From NCBI GenBank assembly GCA_023410445.1, contig JAEYPT010000007.1, positions 62,001-126,000 on the forward strand: 64,000 nucleotides of DNA, read 5' to 3'. The first letter of the stretch is position 1; each line of letters starts with the position of its first letter. The notes under the pieces are model-generated. The model was not told where the DNA came from, searched no databases, and saw nothing but the letters and a program-made list of their open reading frames with translations. Source of the DNA: Bacillota bacterium. GTDB taxonomy: Bacteria; Bacillota; Clostridia; Oscillospirales; Acutalibacteraceae. Positions 35,851 through 45,635 of the stretch are shown here, in pieces. A program made the translations under genes and the position numbers.

Positions 35851-36486
35851 TTACTCCTGACCGACGCTTTTGTCGTAAGCGGCAAGCGCCTTTAAAATAA
35901 TCGTGACCGACGTTGCGCCGGGGTCCTGATGCCCGATGCTGCGGTCTCCCAGATAGCTTGCACGGCCCTTCCGCGCTGCGATGGTCTTTGTAAACTCGAC
36001 CCCCTGCTCCGCTGCCGATATCGCCGCGTCCAGACATTCGGCAAGGGACGAGCCCTTGTCTTGTGCCGCAGCAAAGGCCTCATAGGCCGGTTCCAGAGCG
36101 TCAATCATCGTTTTATCGCCGCGGGCGGCGCCGCCGCGCTGTTCCACCCCGTCGATCGCCGCGCGCAGCATCTGCGCCGCAAGCTCTGGGTCAACGACGG
36201 ATTTCTCCTGAGCAGGTTTGACGGCACGCAGGAAAGCGGTTCCGTACAGTGGTCCGGAGGCGCCGCCTACGGTGGAAATCAGCGTCATCGCGACGCTTTT
36301 CAGACCGGCGGCCAAATCGGCCGGCGGCGCGTCCTTCAGGCGGCTGACTACGGTGTTGAACCCGCGCGCCATGTTGACTCCGTGGTCCCCGTCGCCGATC
36401 TCACGGTCCAGATCTGTCAGAAAATCTTTGTTTTCATTGATCGCGGCCGTAATTGCCTCCATGGCGCCTATAAAAGTTCCGTCCAT
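35851..36486 (-). CDS. dhaL: Dihydroxyacetone kinase, ADP-binding subunit DhaL
   Basis: A 211-residue DhaL, first gene of the operon. The Mg-ADP site is in LDREIGDGDHGVNMARGF with its conserved aspartates; STVGGASGPLYGTAFL and GDKTMIDALEPA follow, then RSIGHQDPGATS near the C terminus. It transfers phosphate from bound ATP/ADP to dihydroxyacetone on DhaK. ATG 36486 matches the family's usual N terminus and has AGGTGG at the right distance. A sigma-54-type promoter lies 50 bp upstream. Confidence 0.96.
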   Translation of the reverse strand: MDGTFIGAMEAITAAINENKDFLTDLDREIGDGDHGVNMARGFNTVVSRLKDAPPADLAAGLKSVAMTLISTVGGASGPLYGTAFLRAVKPAQEKSVVDPELAAQMLRAAIDGVEQRGGAARGDKTMIDALEPAYEAFAAAQDKGSSLAECLDAAISAAEQGVEFTKTIAARKGRASYLGDRSIGHQDPGATSVTIILKALAAYDKSVGQE

Positions 36487-36535
36487 CTCATACGCCCACC
36501 TTTGCATTAAATTAAATAGTTCTGTACTTACTACA

Positions 36536-36551
36536 AGCAAAAACCGTGCCA
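36536..36551 (-). promoter_or_regulatory. Sigma-54 promoter of the dha operon
   Basis: The minus strand reads TGGCACGGTTTTTGCT, which matches the -24/-12 consensus TGGCAC-N5-TTGCW at every defined base. Transcription would start near 36525, about 40 bp before dhaL. No sigma-A promoter was noticed in the same gap. Confidence 0.9.
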
Positions 36552-36617
36552 AAAAAGCGGACGCTCAAAAAAACAGCGCTGATGCGGCATCTTTTTAAAC
36601 GTCCGTCTGTGCGTGAC

Positions 36618-36660
36618 TTTTTACCCGGATACTTTTTACCAAGGGGTGTTCGTTTTTACC
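36618..36660 (-). promoter_or_regulatory. Three TTTTTACC repeats, candidate activator sites
   Basis: TTTTTACC occurs at 36618-36625, 36633-36640 and 36653-36660 (GGTAAAAA on the transcribed strand), spaced 15 and 20 bp. They lie 67-125 bp upstream of the sigma-54 promoter, where enhancer-binding proteins usually bind. Which protein binds is inferred from the adjacent gene. Confidence 0.5.
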
Positions 36661-36662
36661 AA

Positions 36663-38717
36663 TCATTCTGTGGGAAGAATTCCGAACTTTTTTGCTTTGG
36701 CAGAAACGGTTTTATGGGTCAGGCCGAGCGCGCGGCCCGCGGCGTTGCAGCTGCCGTACTGCCGGAGTGCGTTTGCTATGATCTGTTTTTCATACTCCTC
36801 CCACTTCAGTACGGGAGCACCATCCTCCGGCAGAAGTTGTGCGGAAAGGGGCGTTCCTTCGCCCGCGCCGTCCCGGATGTAATCCGGCAGGTCGTTCCAG
36901 CCGATCCGGTCCCCGTCAAGCAGCGTGAGTGTGCGCTCCATCACGTTTTCCAGCTCCCGGATGTTGCCGGGCCAGGAATAATGCAGCATGGAGCGCATGG
37001 CCTCCGGCTGAATTCCGGAAACTGGCTTGCCGAGCTCGTCTCCGATCTTTTTCAGAAACGCATCCGCCAGCAGCGGAATATCCTCCCGCCGCTTCCGCAG
37101 AGGAGGAAGAAACACAGGAATAACGTTCAGCCGGTAATACAGATCCTCCCGGAAGGAGCCGTCCCTCACCATAGCTTCCAGGTCGCGGTTTGTCGCGGCG
37201 ATGATCCGCACATCCGCATGGAGAGTTCGTTCCCCGCCGACCCGCTGGAATTCCTTATTCTGGATCACACGGAGCAGCTTGACCTGCATGTCCTTCTCCA
37301 TGTCGCCGATTTCATCCAGAAAGATGGTGCCCTTGTTCGCCAACTCGAATTTTCCGAGCTGGGTTTTCACCGCGCCCGTAAACGCGCCCCGCTCGTGCCC
37401 GAACAGTTCGCTTTCCAGCAGGGAGGCGGGAATTGCGGCGCAGTTGACGCGGATAAACGGTCCCCCGGAGCGGGGGCTGGCGCTGTAAATCGCTTCCGCG
37501 AACAGCTCCTTGCCGGTGCCGCTTTCCCCGCGGATCAGAACGGTGTAAACGCTTTTCGCTGCCTTCGAAGCTACGGCAATCGCGTCCTGAATGGAGCCGC
37601 TGCTCCCGATGATTTTCCCGAAGGCGGGCAGGGGACGCTTTGCCCGCTGCAGTTCCCCCTCCAGATAGTCCGCGCGCGCAAGGGTGCGGTTCAGCTTTTC
37701 CATCAGGTCCTGCATTTCCGTTATATTATTTACCACGGAAACGGCGCCCCATGTTTCTCCGTCCACAATGAGCGGGCTCACGTTTGCGACCACCGTCGTG
37801 CCGTTTGCTTTCCGGCAGACGCAGCCGAACTGCGCTTTTCCGGTGCGGAGGGTGCGACTGCGTGCGCCGTTGGGGGAGATTTCCGCGATGCTTTTGCCGA
37901 CCAGCTCTTCCTGACTGAGCCCGAGCATTTTCAGGTAGGCGGGATTAACGTAGGTAATGATCCCTTTTCCATCCAGAACACAGATGCCTTCCTGTGTGGA
38001 TTCGAGCACCAGCTGGTATTTTTCTTTCAGCTCACGGATTTCCTTGAGTTCCCACGAAATTTTCGCGTAGCGGGAAATATCCTCAAACACGCAGACTGCG
38101 CCGATGGAGTTCCCGTCCTCTCCGTAAATCGGCGTGCTGTTTTTAACGATGACGGAGCGCCCGATGTTCTGGCGCGCGCCGAGCTCCGGGTTTCCGGTTC
38201 GGCAAACCCGTTCCAGTCCGGTTCCGGGGATGGCTTCGGCGATGTTTCTGCCGAGGATTTCCCCGGACGGGATGCCGAAAATCCGCTCCGCCACCGGATT
38301 GAACAGCGTGACCGCATTGTTTTCGTTGATGACGATCAGTCCGGTCGCCACACTCCGGAAAATCTGCTCCGCGGTTGCGACATTGTCCTGAAGAAGGTGA
38401 TCCATGCGGTCGATGGAGGCGACGTCCTCCAGCCGGAAGTCCCCACTCAGGAATGCGGCCATTTCCTCCACCGCCTCCGGCGCTCCGGCCCCGACCGACA
38501 AAATCGTAAGAACGTCCCCTTGCCGGATTTTCAGTGTGGTCAGAATCAACAGGCTGCTTAGGGGGACTTTTCCAGAGTTCCCCTTCCGGATGTAAAGCTG
38601 AACACCGTATTTTTGCTGGATGTCGTAGGCTTTCTGTACTACCATTGCGGCCACCCTGGCATGCAGCCCCATGGAGTGGCGGAATGTGACGGCTTTTTCA
38701 ACCGGCTGGCTGTTCAA
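36663..38717 (-). CDS. Sigma-54-dependent activator with N-terminal HPr domain (HPr-PAS-PAS-AAA-HTH)
   Basis: A 684-residue regulator. Residues 1-93 are an HPr domain with the phospho-histidine at His19 ([14 protein letters not shown]) and a serine at the Ser46 position (Ser55 in [10 protein letters not shown]). Two PAS domains follow (about 118-225, 235-345). The AAA+ domain (about 370-600) has [14 protein letters not shown], the sigma-54 contact loop GAFTGA, and [19 protein letters not shown], in part [12 protein letters not shown] Fis-type HTH ends the protein ([19 protein letters not shown]). It probably reads phosphate flow through the neighbouring HPr/enzyme I and activates the dha promoter. 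TTG 38717 has GGGAGG 9 nt upstream. The architecture is clear; the regulatory logic is inferred. Confidence 0.9.
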   Translation of the reverse strand: MNSQPVEKAVTFRHSMGLHARVAAMVVQKAYDIQQKYGVQLYIRKGNSGKVPLSSLLILTTLKIRQGDVLTILSVGAGAPEAVEEMAAFLSGDFRLEDVASIDRMDHLLQDNVATAEQIFRSVATGLIVINENNAVTLFNPVAERIFGIPSGEILGRNIAEAIPGTGLERVCRTGNPELGARQNIGRSVIVKNSTPIYGEDGNSIGAVCVFEDISRYAKISWELKEIRELKEKYQLVLESTQEGICVLDGKGIITYVNPAYLKMLGLSQEELVGKSIAEISPNGARSRTLRTGKAQFGCVCRKANGTTVVANVSPLIVDGETWGAVSVVNNITEMQDLMEKLNRTLARADYLEGELQRAKRPLPAFGKIIGSSGSIQDAIAVASKAAKSVYTVLIRGESGTGKELFAEAIYSASPRSGGPFIRVNCAAIPASLLESELFGHERGAFTGAVKTQLGKFELANKGTIFLDEIGDMEKDMQVKLLRVIQNKEFQRVGGERTLHADVRIIAATNRDLEAMVRDGSFREDLYYRLNVIPVFLPPLRKRREDIPLLADAFLKKIGDELGKPVSGIQPEAMRSMLHYSWPGNIRELENVMERTLTLLDGDRIGWNDLPDYIRDGAGEGTPLSAQLLPEDGAPVLKWEEYEKQIIANALRQYGSCNAAGRALGLTHKTVSAKAKKFGILPTE

Positions 38718-39008
38718 GAATTTCAACCTCCCGCCCGTTCGTTTCTTGGGAACAATCCCCTTTTTGATTTTCTGTCAATGAAACTATTATAGCAGTTTTC
38801 TTTTCGCTTTTTTTTGTAAATTGCCGAACTAAAATTATTTTTCCCAATAACCGGAAGTTTTTCATGCCGGAAGCATTTTCCCGTACAGAAATGGCTTTGG
38901 TGCTGAACAGGCGGAATAGAAACCAGACAAAACCGAAAAAATGTATAGACAAAACCCATAGATTGTTTATTTACAAATAGAGTGAACAATGTTAGCATGT
39001 GATCGTAG

Positions 39009-40568
<1,560 letters not shown>

Positions 40569-40627
40569 AGCCGGTCGGGAAACTTGCGATGGGGTATTCT
40601 AAATTTTAGAAATTGAGGTGTATGACA

Positions 40628-41344
40628 ATGTTACCGTATCTTTCTGAGTTCCTTGGGACAATGCTTCTGATTATGCTCGGCGACGGAGTGGTTGCGAACG
40701 TAAGCCTGACGAAGTCCGGCATGAAAGGCGGAGGTTCGGTTCAGATAGGAATTGCCTGGGGCCTTGCGGTTATGATTCCGGCCTGCATTTTCGGCAAAGC
40801 ATCCGGGGCCAGCTTTAACCCGGCCCTGACCATTGCGCTTGCTTCCATCGGCAGTTTCAGCTGGGCTATGGTCCCGGGATACATTGTATCCCAGATCGCC
40901 GGCGGTTTCTGCGGCGGCATTATTGTCTATCTTCTCTTCAAAGATCACTTTGATGCAACGGAAAGCGCCGCAACCAAACTCGGCGTATTCTCCACGGCAC
41001 CTTCCATTCGCAACATTCCCCGCAATATTTTCTGCGAAGCAGTTGCGACGTTTGTACTCGTGTTTGCACTTCTCGGCTTCGGCAATGTCGACGGTGCCGC
41101 CGCTTCCGGAATCGGCAAAGTATTTGTCTATGGAATCATCGTGGCATGCGGTATGTCCTTCGGCGGTCTGACCGGATATGCGATGAACCCTGCCCGTGAC
41201 CTCGGCCCCCGTATTGCCCACGCGGTTCTTCCGATTAAAGGCAAAGGCAGTTCCGACTGGAGCTACGGTCTGGTTGTTCCGATCTTTGGGCCAATCATTG
41301 GTGCTCTCTGCGCCGGCTTGCTGTTTAAGGTTATTCCGTGGTAG
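40628..41344 (+). CDS. glpF: Glycerol uptake facilitator (aquaglyceroporin)
   Basis: A 238-residue membrane channel with six transmembrane segments and two half-helices carrying the NPA motifs, ASFNPALTIAL and YAMNPARDLGPR. The Arg after the second NPA and the Asp of NPARD are typical of glycerol facilitators as opposed to water channels. It lets glycerol enter by diffusion for GlpK, encoded 59 bp upstream. ATG 40628 has GAGG 9 nt upstream; ATG 40622 is too close. A terminator follows. Confidence 0.96.
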   Translation: MLPYLSEFLGTMLLIMLGDGVVANVSLTKSGMKGGGSVQIGIAWGLAVMIPACIFGKASGASFNPALTIALASIGSFSWAMVPGYIVSQIAGGFCGGIIVYLLFKDHFDATESAATKLGVFSTAPSIRNIPRNIFCEAVATFVLVFALLGFGNVDGAAASGIGKVFVYGIIVACGMSFGGLTGYAMNPARDLGPRIAHAVLPIKGKGSSDWSYGLVVPIFGPIIGALCAGLLFKVIPW

Positions 41345-41382
41345 TTGGTTAATAAACCCGTTCCTTATCGCTCTATAATCGG

Positions 41383-41419
41383 TGCAGGGGCAAACTACCT
41401 GTCTGCCCCTGCATTCTTT
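41383..41419 (+). terminator. Terminator after glpF
   Basis: TGCAGGGGCA and TGCCCCTGCA (10 bp, perfect) with an 11-nt loop and TTCTTT. Confidence 0.88.
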
Positions 41420-41525
41420 ATCGCTTTTTGAGGTCCAAAAAGAGTATAATAGCAAGTGAAGCTACTGTTTTGACATGGTTTCCCCCTGTGGAGGGAAACA
41501 GAGAAAAAGGTTGGTGTTTGTTTCA

Positions 41526-42977
41526 ATGCTGGATGCAATCATTATCGGCGGCGGCGTTGTGGGATGCACGACCGCGCGGTATCTTTCTCGATACCGCCTG
41601 AAGGTCGCGCTGCTGGAGAAAGCCTCCGACATCTGCGAGGGGCAGAGCAAGGCGAATACGGCCATTGTCCACGGCGGATACGACGCGAAGCCGCAGACTC
41701 AAAAGGCAAAATACAACGTTGAGGGGAACCGGATGTTCACGCAGCTTTGCGAAGAACTGGACGTTCCTCTGAAATGGAATACGTCCCTTGTCGTGACGTT
41801 TTCGGAGGAAGGAATTCCTCAGCTGGAAGCGCTGAAGGCACAAGGGGAGAAAAACGGCGTTGAAAAGCTCAGCATCATCGGGTCCGACGAGCTTCACAGG
41901 CGCGAGCCGAAGCTCAGCAGCCAGGCGGCCGCAGCTCTGTTGGTGGAAACGGGCGGCATTGTCTGCCCGTATGAGCTGACCGTGGCGAACGCGGAAAACG
42001 CGGCCGAGAACGGGGTTCGCTTCTACCGGAACGCGCAGGTGACGAAAATCCGCAAAGGAGAAAACTGCTGGATCGTCGAAAGCCGGGCGGGCACCTTTAT
42101 GACCCGTGCGGTCATTAACTGTGCCGGGCTTTACTCCGACGTCATCAATAACATGGTTTCGGAGGATAAATTTCACATTCTTCCTCGCCGCGGCGAATAC
42201 TACATTATGGATAAAAAATACGCGGGAACCTTCCATGCCTCCGTGTTCCAGCTTCCCACCAAAATGGGCAAAGGAATCTTGGTTACGCCTACAGTGGACG
42301 GAACCCTGCTGATCGGCCCGACGGCCGAGGATGTCGACGATCCGACGGATATCCGCACCACCTCCGAAGGCCTTGAAAAGGCGCTGAAATTCGGCAGTCT
42401 TACCTGGGAGAATATCCCCATGCGCGACGTTATTACAACGTTTGCCGGAATGCGCTCCCATTGCGACCGGGACGATTTTATTGTCGGCGAAGCGCCGGAT
42501 GCGCCGTTGTTCTTCAACGCGGGCGGGGTGGAATCTCCGGGCTTAACGTCTTCCCCGGCCATTGGGCAGTACCTTGCCGGGCTTGTGGCGGAAAAACTCG
42601 GCGCTAAGGAAAACACGGAGTACAACCCGATTCGCAGAGCAATTCCGAAATTCCGGGAAATGGACGCCGTGGAACGCGCGCGCGCAATTGCCGCGAATCC
42701 GGATTATGCAAAGGTTGTCTGCCGCTGCGAAACCGTGACGGAGGCGGAAATCCGCGAAGCGATCCGCCGCCCGGTCGGCGCGAGGACCGTCGATGGAATC
42801 AAACGGCGTACCCGCGCCGGAATGGGCCGGTGTCAGGCCGGGTTCTGCACCCCCAGAACCGTTCAGATCCTGAGCGAGGAGCTGCACATTTCTCCGCTGG
42901 AAGTTACAAAGTTCGGCGGACAGTCGAAGCTGCTGCAGGATTATCTGTTTGAAGAGGGGGACGGGAACCATGCGTAA
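41526..42977 (+). CDS. glpA: FAD-dependent glycerol-3-phosphate dehydrogenase-like protein with [2Fe-2S] BFD domain
   Basis: A 483-residue flavoprotein. The FAD-binding motif AIIIGGGVVGCTTARYLS is at the N terminus, with SKANTAIVHGGYDAKP typical of the GlpA/DAO family. The C-terminal domain has four cysteines in the BFD-like [2Fe-2S] pattern: VCRCETVTEAEI, then GMGRCQAGFCTPR. It probably oxidises glycerol-3-phosphate to dihydroxyacetone phosphate together with the next two gene products. ATG 41526 begins at the FAD motif; earlier in-frame starts are possible. It overlaps the next gene by 8 bp. Confidence 0.88.
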   Translation: MLDAIIIGGGVVGCTTARYLSRYRLKVALLEKASDICEGQSKANTAIVHGGYDAKPQTQKAKYNVEGNRMFTQLCEELDVPLKWNTSLVVTFSEEGIPQLEALKAQGEKNGVEKLSIIGSDELHRREPKLSSQAAAALLVETGGIVCPYELTVANAENAAENGVRFYRNAQVTKIRKGENCWIVESRAGTFMTRAVINCAGLYSDVINNMVSEDKFHILPRRGEYYIMDKKYAGTFHASVFQLPTKMGKGILVTPTVDGTLLIGPTAEDVDDPTDIRTTSEGLEKALKFGSLTWENIPMRDVITTFAGMRSHCDRDDFIVGEAPDAPLFFNAGGVESPGLTSSPAIGQYLAGLVAEKLGAKENTEYNPIRRAIPKFREMDAVERARAIAANPDYAKVVCRCETVTEAEIREAIRRPVGARTVDGIKRRTRAGMGRCQAGFCTPRTVQILSEELHISPLEVTKFGGQSKLLQDYLFEEGDGNHA

Positions 42978-44235
42978 CGTCGATCTGATCATCATCGGAG
43001 GCGGTCCGGCGGGTCTGGCAGCCGCCATTTCCGCCTATGAGCAGGGCTGCCGCGACCTTCTCATCCTGGAGCGGGAAGAAACCCTTGGCGGAATCCTGAA
43101 ACAGTGCATTCACAACGGCTTTGGGCTGCACACCTTCAAAGAAGAGCTTACCGGTCCGGAGTACGCGCGCCGCTATATTGAAAAGGCACTGGAGTATCAA
43201 ATTCCTTACCAGTGCGACACCATGGTACTTGAGGTAACCGCGGACAAGGTCGTCACTGCGGTCAGCCGGGCAAACGGGCTGCAGCAGTTTCAGGCGAAGG
43301 CCGTCATCCTTGCCATGGGCTGCCGGGAACGTCCGCGCGGCTCGCTGGCCATTCCGGGCTGGCGCTGCTCCGGTATTTACACGGCGGGCACCGCTCAGAA
43401 GTTTGTTAATCTGGAGGGGATTATGCCGGGCAGCCGCGTAATGATTCTCGGTTCCGGCGACATCGGCCTCATTATGGCGCGCCGCATGACCTTCATGGGG
43501 GCGAAGGTGCTCGCCTGTGTCGAGTTGCTCCCATATTCCTCCGGTCTGAAGCGCAACATCGTCCAGTGTCTGGATGATTACAATATCCCTCTGCTTTTAA
43601 ACCACACGGTCGTCGATATCGCGGGCCGGGAGCGTCTGGAGGGCGTAACGGTCGCCGAGGTGGATCCGAAAACCCGCCGCCCGATTCCTGGCACAGAGCA
43701 GGATTATGCGTGCGACACGCTTCTGCTTTCGGTTGGGCTGATCCCGGAGAACGAACTCAGCCGTATGGCGGGCGTGGAAATTTCACCCGCGACCAGCGGC
43801 GCGGTGGTCGATGAAAATCTGGAGACCTCCGTGCCCGGCATTTTCTCCTGCGGCAACGTCCTCCATGTGCATGATCTGGTGGACTATGTTTCGGAGGAGG
43901 CGGAAAAGGCCGGTGCAAACGCGTGGAGACTGATCCGCGACGGCTCCGCGGCGCCGGAAAAGACGATCGACGTGGTCAGTGGCTTCGGCGTCGGCGGTGC
44001 GGTTCCGCAGAAAATCCATCCGGGAAACCTGAGCAGCCCGATCACCGTCATGTTCCGGCCGAGGGATGTTTTCAAAAATGCGAAGGTCCGCGTCACGGCA
44101 GGGGAAAAACAGCTGTTTTCCCGCGCAAGCCGGATTCTCACGCCCGGAGAAATGGTCAGTTTGCAGCTGAAGCCGGAAGTTCTCCGCGAAATCGGGGACG
44201 CCGCCAGCCTTACGGTAGAAGTGGAGGTCTCCTGA
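42970..44235 (+). CDS. FAD/NAD-dependent pyridine nucleotide-disulfide-type oxidoreductase (GlpB-like partner)
   Basis: A 421-residue flavoprotein with two dinucleotide-binding folds: DLIIIGGGPAGLAAAISAYE at the N terminus and RVMILGSGDIGLIMARRM in the middle. LAMGCRERPRG and FSCGNVLHVHDLVDYVS are typical of the subfamily found beside GlpA-like proteins. It probably passes electrons from the GlpA-like subunit to NAD or another carrier. No redox-active CxxC pair is evident in the first domain. It overlaps the previous gene by 8 bp and is followed 1 bp later by the DUF1667 gene, so the three form a complex-like unit. Confidence 0.88.
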   Translation: MRNVDLIIIGGGPAGLAAAISAYEQGCRDLLILEREETLGGILKQCIHNGFGLHTFKEELTGPEYARRYIEKALEYQIPYQCDTMVLEVTADKVVTAVSRANGLQQFQAKAVILAMGCRERPRGSLAIPGWRCSGIYTAGTAQKFVNLEGIMPGSRVMILGSGDIGLIMARRMTFMGAKVLACVELLPYSSGLKRNIVQCLDDYNIPLLLNHTVVDIAGRERLEGVTVAEVDPKTRRPIPGTEQDYACDTLLLSVGLIPENELSRMAGVEISPATSGAVVDENLETSVPGIFSCGNVLHVHDLVDYVSEEAEKAGANAWRLIRDGSAAPEKTIDVVSGFGVGGAVPQKIHPGNLSSPITVMFRPRDVFKNAKVRVTAGEKQLFSRASRILTPGEMVSLQLKPEVLREIGDAASLTVEVEVS

Positions 44236-44236
44236 C

Positions 44237-44590
44237 ATGACGAAAGAAATCACCTGTATCGGCTGCCCGATGGGCTGCCGCATCATCGCCGAAGTGGAGA
44301 ACGGGCAGATTCTCTCTCTGGAGGGATACACCTGCAACGTGGGAAAAAAATATGCGCAGGAAGAACTGACCGTTCCCAGAAGGATGGTGACTGCTCTGAT
44401 GCGCGTGCGCGGCACCGGGCGTCCTTTGCCGGTCAAGACCTCTGCGCCGATTGAAAAAAGCAAGGTGTTCGACTGTCTCGCGGAAATCCGCCAGCATGCG
44501 GTGACCCTGCCGGTACGCTCCGGCGAAGTGGTGCTCCCACATGTATGCGGCACCGATGTAGATATTATCGCAACCAAGGAACTGTTTTAA
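44237..44590 (+). CDS. DUF1667 protein, third component of the G3P oxidoreductase set
   Basis: A 117-residue protein of DUF1667. The N terminus KEITCIGCPMGCRI and a later GYTCNVGKKYAQEE give four cysteines suitable for a metal or iron-sulfur centre; VRSGEVVLPHVCGTDVDIIAT ends the conserved region, in part VVLPHVCGTDVDI. It regularly occurs after GlpA-like and GlpB-like flavoproteins in anaerobes and is probably their small electron-transfer subunit. Function is inferred from this context. It starts 1 bp after the previous stop. Confidence 0.85.
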   Translation: MTKEITCIGCPMGCRIIAEVENGQILSLEGYTCNVGKKYAQEELTVPRRMVTALMRVRGTGRPLPVKTSAPIEKSKVFDCLAEIRQHAVTLPVRSGEVVLPHVCGTDVDIIATKELF

Positions 44591-44600
44591 ATGAAAAAGG

Positions 44601-44650
44601 CCGGTCGGAGCTTCGTTCAACGCTCCGACCGGATTCTTTTGCGGTATTAC
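44601..44650. terminator. Terminator between the G3P oxidoreductase operon and plsY
   Basis: CCGGTCGGAGC pairs with GCTCCGACCGG, followed by ATTCTTTT; the left flank is A-rich, so it may work for plsY as well. Confidence 0.88.
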
Positions 44651-45366
44651 GTAGAATGCTTGATGGTCAGCTTCTTTTCGGTTCCGTTTCGCAGTCTGCG
44701 GATATTCTCCCGGTGCTTGAACACCAGAATGAAAGCGATTAACACAGCGAATGCCGTTGTGATCCATACATAGGAAAGCGGCAGAGGTCCATACCCGGAG
44801 CTTCCGCCGGAATAATCGATCAAATAAGTCAGAACAAAATTGGCAATCGGAAATGCGAGTGAGCCCAGAATCGAGGAAATGGAGACGATTCGCGTAAAGG
44901 CGAATACGATGCAGAAAATCCCGATGCCGATGAGAAAGACGCGCCAGTCAACCAGTGCAAGAATCGCGGCGGTTGCGGAAATTCCCTTGCCGCCCTTGAA
45001 CTGAAAATACAGCGGATAAATATGACCGAGCACACAGAAGAGGCCCGCCAGAAAGGCTCCATACTGCGCAAAATAAGAGGGAAGCCCGGTCTGCGCACAC
45101 AGAGTACCGAAAATTGCGCGCCCCGCGAAAACGGAAACGGCGCCCTTGGTAAAATCGCACAACAGCGTAAAAATTCCCGCCTTAACGCCGACAGAGCGCA
45201 GAACGTTTGTGGTTCCGGCGTTGCCGCTGCCCAGCGAACGGATGTCCGTATTATGATCAAGTAGCCGGGTGAAGATAATGGAAAAGCTGATGCTTCCCAA
45301 CAGATACGATACGGCTGCCACAATCAGCGCCGATAGGGCGAAAGCGATCAAAACGGAATTCAGCAT
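44647..45366 (-). CDS. plsY: Glycerol-3-phosphate acyltransferase PlsY
   Basis: A 239-residue integral membrane enzyme with about six transmembrane helices. The conserved motifs are SYLLGSISFSIIFTRL, in part YLLGSISFS, DIRSLGSGNAGTTNVLRSVG, in part RSLGSGNAGTTNVLR, and FKGGKGISATAAIL. It transfers the acyl group of acyl-phosphate to glycerol-3-phosphate, the first step of phospholipid synthesis. It converges on the glycerol-3-phosphate oxidation genes and uses the same substrate. The C-terminal KHRENIRRLRNGTEKK is the usual basic tail. Confidence 0.96.
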   Translation of the reverse strand: MLNSVLIAFALSALIVAAVSYLLGSISFSIIFTRLLDHNTDIRSLGSGNAGTTNVLRSVGVKAGIFTLLCDFTKGAVSVFAGRAIFGTLCAQTGLPSYFAQYGAFLAGLFCVLGHIYPLYFQFKGGKGISATAAILALVDWRVFLIGIGIFCIVFAFTRIVSISSILGSLAFPIANFVLTYLIDYSGGSSGYGPLPLSYVWITTAFAVLIAFILVFKHRENIRRLRNGTEKKLTIKHST

Positions 45367-45432
45367 GGCACGTTCTCCCTCGTTTCTTTTTTCGTTCGCT
45401 TTTTTGCCGGGAGCATGTTTAACCCGGTACTA

Positions 45433-45461
45433 ATATTATCACTATAAATACAAATTTACAA
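45433..45461 (-). promoter_or_regulatory. Promoter of plsY
   Basis: On the minus strand TTGTAA (45461-45456), 17 bp, TAATAT (45438-45433), 67 bp upstream of the plsY start. Confidence 0.55.
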
Positions 45462-45550
45462 CTGATAATTTTTGTTGCTTTTTCGTCAAAAGAAGCTCCT
45501 TCTATTTGGGACAATCTATACGTCAAAACGTAATAACATCCAAATTTGCA

Positions 45551-45629
45551 TTGAATTTTACTCTGTTTACCGTTATAATAACGATTTATCAACTCTGCTA
45601 TTGTCATTTTTAACCAAATGGTATATAAT
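45551..45629 (+). promoter_or_regulatory. Two tandem promoters in an AT-rich region
   Basis: TTGAAT (45551-45556), 17 bp, TATAAT (45574-45579); and TTGTCA (45601-45606), 17 bp, TATAAT (45624-45629). Both point toward the candidate small RNA at 45636-45775. The rest of 45367-45550 shows no gene. Confidence 0.75.
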
Positions 45630-45635
45630 AAAACC

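Noticed and set aside
36558..36605. CGGACG...CGTCCG with a T-run, possible terminator between the activator gene and dhaL.
   Set aside because: The stem is only 6 bp with a loop of about 36 nt. It may reduce read-through but is not a convincing terminator.
36546..38561. A 671-codon plus-strand frame opposite the sigma-54 activator.
   Set aside because: The minus-strand frame has full HPr, PAS, AAA+ and HTH motifs. The plus-strand product is a low-quality mirror without any motif.
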